Source of the DNA: an uncultured Sphingomonadales bacterium
Lineage (GTDB): Bacteria > Pseudomonadota > Alphaproteobacteria > Sphingomonadales > Sphingomonadaceae
Assembly: GCA_903839675.1 (NCBI GenBank)
Contig: CAIMDB010000035.1
Location: 52,975 to 116,974, forward strand
DNA length: 64,000 nt
Direction of reading: 5' to 3'
The notes under the pieces were generated by a model. It saw nothing but the letters and a program-made list of their open reading frames with translations, did no database searches and was not told where the DNA came from. Shown piece after piece: positions 56,734 to 64,000 of the stretch (its first letter is position 1; each line of letters starts with the position of its first letter). The position numbers and the translations under genes were made by a program.

Positions 56734-57201
56734 TCACATGACCGGAGACGAGATGAATCCGACGCGGATGAAGCCCGCACTCTGCATGATCGAAACGACA
56801 CCACCGATGCAGCGATACTGCGTCCGCTGGTCACCGCGGATGTGAACTTCCGGGAACAGTTCCGGGTCGGTCGCATCCGGGCCGAGACGATCTGCCTCTG
56901 CCTTGAAACGTGCTGCTGAACGGGTCAGCAGCTCGGTCGAGTTCATCTTCGTCGCGTTCCAATAAACTTCGCACGCACCCGTCGTCGGGCTGTTGCGAAC
57001 AGTCAGGATCACGTTTTCAGCCTTCGACGTGGTCGGCTGGAACGAGATCTTGGGGAGGTTCACTTCGACGGTCTTGATGACCACCGGAACGGCGATCAGG
57101 AAGATGATGAGGAGAACCAACATAACGTCCACGAGGGGCGTCGTGTTGATTTCATTCATCGGGGCGTCGTCGCCACCTTCAGCACCAACACTCATACCCA
57201 T
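56734..57201 (-). CDS. exbD: ExbD/TolR-family energy transducer, first copy
   Basis: This 155-residue protein has the channel motif PLVDVMLVLLIIFLIAVP with its aspartate and a periplasmic domain (VHIRGDQRTQYRCIGGVVSI). The periplasmic part contains two separated cysteines and lacks the proline-rich insertion of the second copy. With ExbB it forms the proton-driven motor that energises TonB-dependent uptake across the outer membrane. Confidence 0.94.
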   Translation of the reverse strand: MGMSVGAEGGDDAPMNEINTTPLVDVMLVLLIIFLIAVPVVIKTVEVNLPKISFQPTTSKAENVILTVRNSPTTGACEVYWNATKMNSTELLTRSAARFKAEADRLGPDATDPELFPEVHIRGDQRTQYRCIGGVVSIMQSAGFIRVGFISSPVM

Positions 57202-57272
57202 AGGCTAATTCCTATCTCTACATTCGTCATCTGGGCAGGTCCCAAAGTGGACCATGCCCTAGGATGCAGGAG

Positions 57273-57298
57273 GCGCGGCGAGGGAAACCCCGCCGCGC
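57273..57298 (-). ncRNA. Stable hairpin between exbB and exbD
   Basis: GCGCGGC (57273-57279) pairs with GCCGCGC (57292-57298), with an inner GGG/CCC extension around AAA. No T run follows on the transcribed strand, so it is more likely an mRNA-stability or attenuation element than a terminator. It lies in the 106-base gap between exbB and the first exbD. Confidence 0.5.
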
Positions 57299-57307
57299 GC
57301 ACGAGCA

Positions 57308-58060
57308 TTATGCCTTGGCAGGAGCCGCAGGCTTGGCAGCAGCCGGAGCAGCAGCCTTGGCTGCGATGACCGGACGGACAGCGCCGTTCGACATCATGTA
57401 GCCGTGCAGATCAGCGCTGAACGTGCTGAGACGTTCTGCGATGAGCTTGTTACGACGCTGCAGCCAGTTGTAGCCCATAACCGCCGGAACGGCGACGACG
57501 AGACCCAGAGCGGTCATGATGAGAGCTTCACCGACCGGACCTGCAACCTTATCGATCGACGCGTCACCCGAAGCGCCGATCTTGATCAGCGCGCGGTAGA
57601 TCCCGATAACGGTGCCGAGCAGACCAACGAACGGCGAGGTCGAACCCACCGTTGCGAGGAAGGCGAGGCCCGTACCGAGCTTTGCGTTGATCGCATCCTG
57701 GCTGCGCTGCAGCGAGGACTGCATCCATTCGTGCTGGTCCTGCGAGTCGATGAGCTTACCATGCTGCTCTTCAGCACGCAGGCCGTCATCGACGATCTGG
57801 CGGAATGCGCTGTTCTTGTCGAACTTGTTGACGCCGTCCTTAACGCTGGAAGCGGTCCAGAACTTCGACACGCCTTCGCTGCTCTGCTTCAGAACTTTGC
57901 TCTGTTCGAACAGCTTTGTGAACATGATGTACCAGGACACGGCCGACATAACGACGAGCGTGACGAAAATTGCCTGTGAAACAAAGCCGCCCTCTTCGAG
58001 CGCCTGCATCAGGCCGAACTGCTTCTGAGCGACGTTCGCTGCCTCAGCTGCTGTGGTCAT
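57308..58060 (-). CDS. exbB: ExbB/TolQ/MotA proton-channel protein
   Basis: This 250-residue inner-membrane protein has three membrane helices: FVSQAIFVTLVVMSAVSWYI (about residues 26-45) and two in the conserved core TSPFVGLLGTVIGIYRALIK to EALIMTALGLVVAVPAVMGY (about 140-200). A C-terminal alanine/proline tail follows. It is the pentameric channel of the TonB motor and partners the two ExbD proteins. Confidence 0.95.
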   Translation of the reverse strand: MTTAAEAANVAQKQFGLMQALEEGGFVSQAIFVTLVVMSAVSWYIMFTKLFEQSKVLKQSSEGVSKFWTASSVKDGVNKFDKNSAFRQIVDDGLRAEEQHGKLIDSQDQHEWMQSSLQRSQDAINAKLGTGLAFLATVGSTSPFVGLLGTVIGIYRALIKIGASGDASIDKVAGPVGEALIMTALGLVVAVPAVMGYNWLQRRNKLIAERLSTFSADLHGYMMSNGAVRPVIAAKAAAPAAAKPAAPAKA

Positions 58061-58109
58061 AAATAAAATTCCTTCTCAATTCTGATCAAATTCAATGAAC
58101 GGAAAATTG

Positions 58110-58748
58110 TTATTTCGGCAGGCGCCATGTCACGCGCTGTGACTTGGTTTCAGCGATCGGCTGACCGCTGGTATCCAGCGCTGCCTTAAACCGGAACCGG
58201 CGGATGATAAGCTTGCAGGTTTCCGCATCCAACGTCGGGCTTGCACCCGAAGCATTGCACGCAGTCACCTTGCCATCAGTTCCGATGGTAAAGGTTGCAA
58301 CCGATGTGCCCGCTTCTTCGTTACGGATCGACGAGGACGGATAATCCTCATCCGAAATCGAACCGCCACGCTGCGTTGCCCTCTGCGCCACCTTCGGAGC
58401 AGCCGGCGGCGGAGGTGCCGCAGGCGGAGCCGGTGGCGCCGGCGGCGCTGCCGGAGTGATCGCCTGAATTGGGTTGGACGACACAATCGGTGACGTGTTC
58501 ACAGGCGGTGGCACCGTCACCTTAGGCGGCGGTGGCAAATCAACCTTGGGCGGCGGTGGTGGCGGCTCTTCCGGCTTTTCCGGCTCATCGGGCGCCACGT
58601 CGAACGTCTTCAGATCTTCGTAAACCTGCTTGGCAGCATTGTATGCCAGGCCAGTGACGAGCGCATAGCCCACCCCAGCATGCAACAGCGCTACCGCACC
58701 GATCGCGAAGATCTTCCGGCCGCTCGGTTCTTGGTCAGCATAGGCCAT
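58110..58748 (-). CDS. tonB: TonB family protein
   Basis: This 212-residue protein has an N-terminal membrane anchor (IFAIGAVALLHAGVGYALVTG, about residues 14-34), with the histidine typical of TonB, a proline-rich periplasm-spanning segment (about 52-125) and a C-terminal TonB domain (SVATFTIGTDGKVTAC to FRFKAALDTSGQP). Two cysteines in the C-terminal domain (ACNASGASPTLDAETCKL) may form a disulfide. It heads the operon tonB-exbB-exbD-exbD. Confidence 0.95.
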   Translation of the reverse strand: MAYADQEPSGRKIFAIGAVALLHAGVGYALVTGLAYNAAKQVYEDLKTFDVAPDEPEKPEEPPPPPPKVDLPPPPKVTVPPPVNTSPIVSSNPIQAITPAAPPAPPAPPAAPPPPAAPKVAQRATQRGGSISDEDYPSSSIRNEEAGTSVATFTIGTDGKVTACNASGASPTLDAETCKLIIRRFRFKAALDTSGQPIAETKSQRVTWRLPK

Positions 58749-58843
58749 TAAAAAACGACACTCCCTCCAAAAAAAACGACAACAGGAGCCACCGGTTGGC
58801 CTAAACCAAATCGTGCCTCGCCTGATCTCGTCTGCAACTACGG

Positions 58844-58872
58844 ATTCTATTCACACAGACGCTCTTCGTCTA
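58844..58872 (-). promoter_or_regulatory. Candidate tonB promoter with inverted repeat
   Basis: On the minus strand TAGACG (58872-58867), a 17-base spacer and TAGAAT (58849-58844) form a sigma-70-like promoter about 95 bases before tonB. AGACG-N5-CGTCT (58857-58871) is an inverted repeat overlapping the -35 box, a position suited to a repressor. No classical Fur box is seen in the 58749-58965 gap. Confidence 0.5.
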
Positions 58873-58965
58873 TCGCGCAGTGCGGACTGACGCAATCCGT
58901 TTTGTCCGGCGTTGCGCTGAGAAGTGATGAGACCAATTTGGCAGTAGAAGCGCAGGCTCGCGCGG

Positions 58966-59823
58966 ATGGAGATGAAGTTGAGTAAAATGCTACGATCGAT
59001 GGCGGCGGCGTGCGCGCTTATGACCGCCAATGCTGCAGCGCAACAGGGCATCGCCTCCATTGTCTCCAGCACTTACCAATATCCAGACTTAGCCGATCTC
59101 GCACTTGCGGCACCCATCACAACGCATGTTAAAGTCAAATCTGCAAAGCGCTTGTCTAAAGAGTTGTCGGCCGGGGTACGGCCGGGCTTCGCACGCCACC
59201 TTGTCACCGCGGATGTAATTGCCCTGATCAAGGCGACAGAAGGCGTCCCCAAACGCATCCAATATCTGGTCGACCTGCCCGTTGATTCGCGCGGAAAGGT
59301 CCAAAAGTTAACAAAATCCGAATCACTGGTCTTCGCCATGCCGGCAGGCCCGGCCTTTGTCCGGCTGATGGCGCCTGACGCGCAAGTGCCTTGGTCACCT
59401 GACGCCGCGCGCACTGTTCGCGCCATTTTATCGGAGGCAGCGAGAGCCGACGCACCGCCGATCGTCCGTGGAATATCATCCGCCTTCCATTCCGAAGGCA
59501 GCATTCCAGGCGAAGGCGAGACGCAGATCTTCCTCAACTCCCCCGAAGATAAGCCGGTGTCGCTATCGGTGCAGCGCCAAACGGGAGAAGAGCCCCGCTG
59601 GTTCGTTTCACAGGGTGAAGTTGTCGACGAAGGCACCAGCCAACCCCGCCCAAACACTCTGTTGTGGTACAGAATCGCCTGCACATTGCCCGCCACTGTC
59701 CCGCCATCCGCGATGGACGGTCAGTCGACCGAGACGATCGCCCAGATCAGGGCGGACTATAAAGTGATTCTCGGTGGGCTAGGTCGTTGCAATCGCACAC
59801 GAAACGCTGCTGGTGCCCGCTAG
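58966..59823 (+). CDS. Secreted protein of unknown function
   Basis: This 285-residue protein begins with a signal peptide (MLRSMAAACALMTANAAAQQ, cleavage likely near residue 27). The body has no motif I recognise; the segment SGVRPGFARHLVTADVIALI-like is fairly conserved in character, and the C-terminal third has an aromatic TLLWYRIACTLP stretch. The start could also be ATG 58972 or 58987. It is divergent from tonB, and its stop shares bases 59820-59823 with the convergent SDR gene. Confidence 0.75.
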   Translation: MEMKLSKMLRSMAAACALMTANAAAQQGIASIVSSTYQYPDLADLALAAPITTHVKVKSAKRLSKELSAGVRPGFARHLVTADVIALIKATEGVPKRIQYLVDLPVDSRGKVQKLTKSESLVFAMPAGPAFVRLMAPDAQVPWSPDAARTVRAILSEAARADAPPIVRGISSAFHSEGSIPGEGETQIFLNSPEDKPVSLSVQRQTGEEPRWFVSQGEVVDEGTSQPRPNTLLWYRIACTLPATVPPSAMDGQSTETIAQIRADYKVILGGLGRCNRTRNAAGAR

Positions 59824-60581
59824 GCGTCTTTGCCTAGAAAGAGGAAGTCCCGCTCGAAGCTTTTAAGCGAGGCGCCGGCATCAACGAAAATCGTCTGGCC
59901 GGTGACAACTTCAGCAGAAGCGAGCCAGAGGACCGCGTCGGCCACATCGTCGGGCTCAGGAAGTCGACCGAGCGGCATGGCAGCCCGCAGGGCTTCCATC
60001 TGGCTCGGCAGGTAGTCATCCGTTGGGATGACGAGGCCCGGTGCGACCGCATTAACTCGAACGTTGGGCGCCAGCGCGCGCGCCAGCGTTTCCGTCGCGC
60101 CGAAAAGTGCGAGCTTTGAGATCGTATAGCTCAGCTGGTCTCCGCCGGGATGGCGGATACGCTGATCCAAAATGTTGACGACGGTTGCTGTTTGCCCCTC
60201 TGCCACATGGCTTGCCAGCGCTGTTGCAAGTGTGACGGGCGCACCGGCATTCACATTGAAATGCGCACTGAGCGAGGCAGGCGTCACGCTGGTGGGATCA
60301 TCCCATTCAAATTGCGACGCGTTATTGACCAAAAGATCAGGCGCCTGCCCAAAATGTGCTTCCACCGAGGGAATGAGATGCTGCACAGCCTCCGCATCTG
60401 AAAGGTCAGCCGTGAAACCAAACCAAGGCGTGTTGTGACGCGCAAGGATGGCTGCAAGGGCTGCGTCTGGCAGATCCGGCTTTCGCCCGTGAAGCGCGAG
60501 CGCCCATCCGCTTTCAGCCAGCCGGGCGGCAATCGCAGCGCCAAGGCGGTGAAACCCCGCCGTGACGAGCGCAAGCTTCAA
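59820..60581 (-). CDS. SDR resembling dihydromonapterin/pteridine reductase (FolM-like)
   Basis: This 253-residue SDR has an altered dinucleotide loop VTAGFHRLGAAIAARLA, with the arginine typical of FolM/PTR1-type pteridine reductases, then NNASQFEWDD and the active site YTISK. It overlaps folB by four bases, and folB-folM pairing supports a role in folate or pteridine metabolism. A general SDR function remains possible. Confidence 0.8.
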   Translation of the reverse strand: MKLALVTAGFHRLGAAIAARLAESGWALALHGRKPDLPDAALAAILARHNTPWFGFTADLSDAEAVQHLIPSVEAHFGQAPDLLVNNASQFEWDDPTSVTPASLSAHFNVNAGAPVTLATALASHVAEGQTATVVNILDQRIRHPGGDQLSYTISKLALFGATETLARALAPNVRVNAVAPGLVIPTDDYLPSQMEALRAAMPLGRLPEPDDVADAVLWLASAEVVTGQTIFVDAGASLKSFERDFLFLGKDA

Positions 60582-60955
60582 TTGCGGCTCCGTGCCAGCG
60601 TGACGCCGATGTCTTCTCCGTCATCGGCAATGGCCAGCTTCACAATCTTCACCTCAACACGCTCCACGCGGTCATCCTGAACCATCAGTGTTTCGATGAT
60701 GTGGTCTGCCACAGCCTCAATCAATACGAAATGCACACCTTCGGGCAGGTGCGTCATCGCGCGCTTTAGATCCATGTAGTTCTTCGACGCGGCCAATGGC
60801 GTATCTGCCGCGTAATGCTCGGCACATTTCAGATCGACTTTCACCGACATGCGCAGCGGCTGCGGCAGATGCGTCTCCTCAGAATAGATACCTGTCAGGA
60901 CAGGCACCTCAAGGTTGGCAACTTCTAGGGTCAGGCTGTTGGAACGGTTGGTCAT
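60578..60955 (-). CDS. folB: Dihydroneopterin aldolase family protein
   Basis: This 125-residue protein fits the FolB family, which converts dihydroneopterin to hydroxymethyl-dihydropterin in folate synthesis. Visible features are LEVPVLTGIYSEETHLPQPL near residue 18, with the family glutamate, and VHFVLIEAVADHIIETLM before the C-terminal strand VERVEVKIVKL. The expected lysine of the VKIxK end is present. The start MTNRSNSLTLE avoids a 45-residue non-homologous extension. Its ribosome-binding site is weak. Confidence 0.85.
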   Translation of the reverse strand: MTNRSNSLTLEVANLEVPVLTGIYSEETHLPQPLRMSVKVDLKCAEHYAADTPLAASKNYMDLKRAMTHLPEGVHFVLIEAVADHIIETLMVQDDRVERVEVKIVKLAIADDGEDIGVTLARSRN

Positions 60956-61061
60956 GACCCGCGCCCATAGAGAAATTTGCAGCACTCGCAACCGATCATG
61001 CTTCCATTTCCAGTCATCGGGCCTAAATCGCCCGCTTCCATCTTGAGTCGAAGGCCCGCAT

Positions 61062-61589
61062 TTGATCCGTCTTGTTCCCCTATCCGCCACCCCCTCCGCC
61101 GAGGTGGAGACGCTGCTGGATGCCGCGTTCGGAACGGACCGCCAAGCTCGGACGGCTTATCGCATCCGCGAGGGCGTGACGGCGATCGATAGCCTCAGCT
61201 TCGCCGCGATGGAGGAGGACCGCTTGGTCGGCACCATCCAGGCTTGGCCGGTTGTTGTTAGCCATAATGAAGGCGCGGACCCCATCACACTCGTCGGCCC
61301 TGTCGCGGTTTTGCCCGATGCTCAACAGAAGGGGATCGGCAAGGCTTTGATGGTCCGCTTGCTCGACGCTGCCGACGCGGGTGCCAGCGACGCGATGGTC
61401 ATGATCGGCGACCCGGAATATTATGGCCGCTTTTTCGGCTTTACCGCAGACGCAACCGCTGGCTGGGACGTTCCTGGCCCGGTTGAGCGGCATCGGCTGC
61501 TCGCGCGCATCCGCCGTCCGGGCGGGATTGCACCGGTTGGCATGCTTGGACCCGATACAGGCTTTGCAAGGCGGGCCGCGGCTGCCTAA
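61062..61589 (+). CDS. GNAT-family N-acetyltransferase (YhbS-like)
   Basis: This 175-residue protein shows the acetyl-CoA motif VLPDAQQKGIGKALMVRLLD (QxxGxG) and the YYGRFFGF segment common to YhbS-type GNATs. The substrate is unknown. The start is TTG 61062 behind AAGG at 61051-61054. It is followed after ten bases by the DUF1285 gene and likely heads the operon ending in cca. Confidence 0.87.
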   Translation: MIRLVPLSATPSAEVETLLDAAFGTDRQARTAYRIREGVTAIDSLSFAAMEEDRLVGTIQAWPVVVSHNEGADPITLVGPVAVLPDAQQKGIGKALMVRLLDAADAGASDAMVMIGDPEYYGRFFGFTADATAGWDVPGPVERHRLLARIRRPGGIAPVGMLGPDTGFARRAAAA

Positions 61590-61599
61590 AGCCTTGGGC

Positions 61600-62166
61600 A
61601 TGCCCATGCCCGAAACACTGCCCGACCTGTCCCGCCTGTCTCTTGAAGAGATTGCGCAGCTTTCCGCCGAACACAAATTGCCGCCGGTCGAGCAATGGTC
61701 GCCGGCCAAATCGGGCGAGAGTGAGATGCGCATTGCGCGCGACGGCACCTGGTATCATCAGGGTTCCCCCATCCGGCGCGAAAACATGGTTCGCCTGTTT
61801 TCCTCGATTCTGCGGCGTGAGGCTGATGGCTGCTACGTGCTCGTCACGCCCGCCGAAAAGCTGTTCATTGAGGTCGAGGACACGCCTTTTATTGCGGTCG
61901 AGGTAAAGAGCGAAAGTCAGGGGCGCGAGCGCCGACTGGCGTTCCGGCTAAACACGGGCGATCTGGTCGTGGCTGGGGCCGAACATCCATTGACCTTTGG
62001 CGGAACAACCGACGCCCCGCACCCGACCTTGCTGGTGCGCGGCGGCATGGAGGCGCGGGTCGAGCGGACAGCCTTCTACGCGCTCGCCGACTGGGCGATT
62101 GAGGAAGCGCATGAGCCGATGGGCCTTTGGAGCGACGGCAGCTTTTTTGCGATGGCAGGCACATGA
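61600..62166 (+). CDS. DUF1285-family protein
   Basis: This 188-residue protein starts MPMPETLPDLSRLSLEEIAQ and contains IARDGTWYHQGSPIRRENMV (DUF1285) and VRGGMEARVERTAFYALADW. No catalytic residues are known for the family, and it has no signal peptide. It is coupled to the NUDIX gene by an ATGA overlap, an arrangement common in alphaproteobacteria. Confidence 0.9.
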   Translation: MPMPETLPDLSRLSLEEIAQLSAEHKLPPVEQWSPAKSGESEMRIARDGTWYHQGSPIRRENMVRLFSSILRREADGCYVLVTPAEKLFIEVEDTPFIAVEVKSESQGRERRLAFRLNTGDLVVAGAEHPLTFGGTTDAPHPTLLVRGGMEARVERTAFYALADWAIEEAHEPMGLWSDGSFFAMAGT

Positions 62167-62759
62167 CCCTGACCGCTAAGCTCCGTGACCTGTTGTCTGC
62201 CGGGCATGCGCAGGACGTCGACCTTCTGGAAGGGGACGGGCATTATAATGAACGTCCAGCCTCTCCCGTCGACGCGGCGGTTCTCGTGGCAATCACCGAC
62301 CGGGAGCGCCCCGGCGTCATTCTGACCCAGCGACCGGAAACGATGCGCAAACATGCAGGACAAGTGGCCTTTCCCGGCGGGCGTGTTGATCCGGAAGATG
62401 CCGACCTTGTGGCGGCGGCCTTGCGTGAGGCGCATGAGGAAGTTGCTCTGCCCGCGTCGCTCGTCACGATTTTGGGGATGACGGACCCCTACCGCACCAT
62501 CACGGGGTATAAGGTCACGCCTGTCATCGGCGTGATCCCACCCGACCTTGATCTGACTGCCAATGAAGATGAGGTGGCCGCGATTTTTGAGGCACCGCTC
62601 GACTTTCTGCTCGATCCCGCCAACCATAAGACGAACACTTTGGATTATAATGGCCGAACCCGAACCTATTACGAACTCCATTGGGAAGATCGGCGCATCT
62701 GGGGGGCGACGGCCGCAATGATCGTCAATCTTTCAAAGCGGCTGGCATGGCGCAGATGA
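62163..62759 (+). CDS. NUDIX hydrolase, CoA pyrophosphatase-like
   Basis: This 198-residue protein contains the CoA-specific upstream motif LTQRPETMRKHAGQVAFPGG directly followed by the Nudix box (GRVDPEDADLVAAALREAHE, EEV). It probably cleaves CoA or oxidised CoA to phosphopantetheine and adenosine 3',5'-bisphosphate. The ATG overlaps the DUF1285 stop. Its end overlaps cca by 13 bases. Confidence 0.92.
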   Translation: MTLTAKLRDLLSAGHAQDVDLLEGDGHYNERPASPVDAAVLVAITDRERPGVILTQRPETMRKHAGQVAFPGGRVDPEDADLVAAALREAHEEVALPASLVTILGMTDPYRTITGYKVTPVIGVIPPDLDLTANEDEVAAIFEAPLDFLLDPANHKTNTLDYNGRTRTYYELHWEDRRIWGATAAMIVNLSKRLAWRR

Positions 62760-63898
62760 TCCTTCCCCAAGACAATGGTCTGAAGGCCGTTGTGGCAGCA
62801 CTTGGCGGCGACGTCCGCCTTGTCGGCGGTGTGGTGCGTGACACTTTGGCTGGCCAGGTAACGAAGGACATTGATCTGGCAACACCGATCCTGCCGGAAA
62901 TGGTGATGGAAAAGCTGTCCGCCGCGCGGATCAAATGCGTGCCAACTGGCCTTACCCACGGGACGGTCACGGCTGTCGTTGAAGGGCGGCCCTTTGAAAT
63001 CACGACACTTCGCCGCGACGTCTCTACCGATGGGCGGCGCGCGACGGTGACCTTTACTGATGATTGGCAGGAGGACGCCGCCCGCCGCGACTTCACGGTC
63101 AACGCGCTTTATGCTGACCCGGACACGGGGGATATCCAAGACTATTTTGGCGGCGTGGCCGATCTCGAAGCCGGCGTCGTGCGCTTCATCGGCGAACCAC
63201 TGACCCGCATCGCCGAAGATCATCTGCGCATCTTGCGCTTCTTCCGGTTCAATGCCCGCTTCGGTAAGGGCGCGCCACACGCGGAGAGCCTTGCTGCGTG
63301 CCGGGTGCGGGCCAATGATCTGATGGCCTTGTCGCGCGAGCGAATTGCCATGGAATTGCTCGCGATACTCGCCTTGCCCAATCCGGCTGAGGCCATCGGG
63401 CTGATGATCGACAATGGCATCTTCGTACCGGTCTTGCCCGAAATTGCCGATGCCGCACCCTTGGGGCGATTGCTAGAGCGGGAAAAAGCCCTCGCCTTAG
63501 TACCCGATGCCCTTCGTCGCCTTGCCGCACTCCTCCCCGCAGTCCCCGCTTTGGCGGAAGACATCGGGAACCGGCTTCGCCTTTCAAATGCGCAACGCAA
63601 ACAGTTGATCACCCTCGCCTCACGCAGCGTCGATGACAATACCAACCCAAAAGCGCTGGCCTATCGGCTAGGTGTTGAATCCGCCATAGACCGGCTCTTG
63701 CTCGGCACCGGAGATGCGGCAACCATCCTTGGCTGGACGCCTCCCAGATTTCCGCTCACCGGCGGCAGCATCGTGGCGCGTGGCATTCAGGCCGGACCAG
63801 AGGTTGCTCGGGTCCTGCAAGCTGCAGAGTGTCAGTGGATCGAAGAAGGCTTCCCCGATGCAAAGCGCGTCGAGGAGATTGCGGACAGCCTGATTTAG
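62747..63898 (+). CDS. cca: CCA tRNA nucleotidyltransferase
   Basis: This 383-residue class II nucleotidyltransferase adds or repairs the tRNA 3' CCA end. The catalytic motif is VRLVGGVVRDTLAG with KDIDLATP (DxD), then EITTLRRDV, RRDFTVNALYAD and the RILRFFRFNARFG segment. The alternative ATG at 62756 would use an ATGA overlap. The stop shares bases 63895-63898 with that of a gene on the other strand. The window's tRNA-Val already encodes CCA, so the role may be mainly repair. Confidence 0.94.
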   Translation: MAQMILPQDNGLKAVVAALGGDVRLVGGVVRDTLAGQVTKDIDLATPILPEMVMEKLSAARIKCVPTGLTHGTVTAVVEGRPFEITTLRRDVSTDGRRATVTFTDDWQEDAARRDFTVNALYADPDTGDIQDYFGGVADLEAGVVRFIGEPLTRIAEDHLRILRFFRFNARFGKGAPHAESLAACRVRANDLMALSRERIAMELLAILALPNPAEAIGLMIDNGIFVPVLPEIADAAPLGRLLEREKALALVPDALRRLAALLPAVPALAEDIGNRLRLSNAQRKQLITLASRSVDDNTNPKALAYRLGVESAIDRLLLGTGDAATILGWTPPRFPLTGGSIVARGIQAGPEVARVLQAAECQWIEEGFPDAKRVEEIADSLI

Positions 63899-64000
63899 CC
63901 GAAGGTGTTGTCGCGCGGGAAGCCAAGCGGCGGCATCCGGCCTGCTGCACCGCGCGCCACGCGCCAAGGCGTCAAATCGCTTTCCGTCCGCGTCCGGCCG
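63895..64000 (-). CDS. C-terminal end of an unrecognised protein
   Basis: An open minus-strand frame enters from the right edge and ends with TAA at 63895-63897. The last 34 residues include DLTPWRVARGAAGRMPP and the terminus GFPRDNTFG. Codons are GC-rich at third positions and look coding. I do not recognise the family. The stop overlaps that of cca by four bases. Confidence 0.5.
   Translation of the reverse strand, partial: GRTRTESDLTPWRVARGAAGRMPPLGFPRDNTFG

Noticed and set aside
60977..60991. TTGC-N7-GCAA repeat between folB and the GNAT gene
   Set aside because: The arms are only four bases and are expected by chance.
1..64000. CRISPR arrays, insertion sequences or prophage
   Set aside because: No regularly spaced repeats, transposase, integrase or phage structural genes were seen.

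Overview
The window reads as a contiguous chromosomal segment of an alphaproteobacterium, most likely a member of the Sphingomonadaceae (Sphingopyxis/Sphingorhabdus-like). The reasons are the sucC-etfB-etfA order, a complete and tightly coupled dcw (division and cell wall) cluster from mraZ to ftsZ, a short PutA without the ribbon-helix-helix domain, a TauE/TIGR02186 pair, and a TonB-ExbB-ExbD-ExbD operon. No species can be named from the sequence alone. I see no insertion sequences, prophage, CRISPR array or rRNA. The only tRNA recognised is tRNA-Val(UAC).

Layout. 1-2100: end of sucC, then etfBA, closed by a terminator that overlaps the stop of the convergent nhaA. 2074-8016: nhaA and a LysR regulator on the minus strand, divergent from a three-gene operon of a GNAT protein, an NfrB-like glycosyltransferase and an outer-membrane protein resembling the C-terminus of NfrA. 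This is the most unusual locus in the window and looks like a variant of the phage-N4-receptor (Nfr) polysaccharide system. 8064-9739: TauE/SafE permease plus TIGR02186 protein. 9811-15818: two different HerA-type ATPases, an acyltransferase, an SDR, tRNA-Val and a LacI regulator. 16244-18848: dienoyl-CoA-reductase-like SDR, enoyl-CoA hydratase and a MarR-like regulator. 19033-41462 (minus strand): mraZ, rsmH, ftsL, ftsI, murE, murF, mraY, murD, ftsW, murG, murC, murB, ddl, ftsQ, ftsA, ftsZ, followed by a TPR/SPOR protein, dGTPase and an NAD(P)-binding protein. Most neighbours overlap by 1-4 bases. 41667-43666: cysK with two small envelope proteins. 43856-45639: two tandem AraC paralogues. 45636-53132: recF, thiolase, MaoC hydratase, putA, a YkvA protein and an intracellular PHB depolymerase. 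53240-56104: ABC exporter and an Old Yellow Enzyme-like flavoprotein. 56258-58748: tonB-exbB-exbD-exbD. 58966-64000: secreted hypothetical protein, FolM-like SDR with folB, a GNAT-DUF1285-NUDIX-cca operon, and the end of an unknown gene.

How the genes work together. A metabolic theme (ETF, enoyl-CoA hydratase, dienoyl-CoA reductase, thiolase, MaoC, PHB depolymerase) runs through the window. Two of its operons carry a similar 16-bp ACGT-N2-ACGT-type site 24-47 bases before the start codon, resembling the motif of the MerR-family regulator LiuR. The central 22 kb makes the peptidoglycan precursor, its polymerising enzymes and the divisome.

Several small palindromes stand out as probable operators or hairpins: a pair inside the first codons of lysR, one before lacI, one in the marR leader, one inside a small ORF near 16.06 kb, one between phaZ and the ABC exporter, and one in the tonB promoter. 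Start codons were adjusted by ribosome-binding sites and by overlap with upstream genes. All functional names rest on motif recognition by eye, without database searches.
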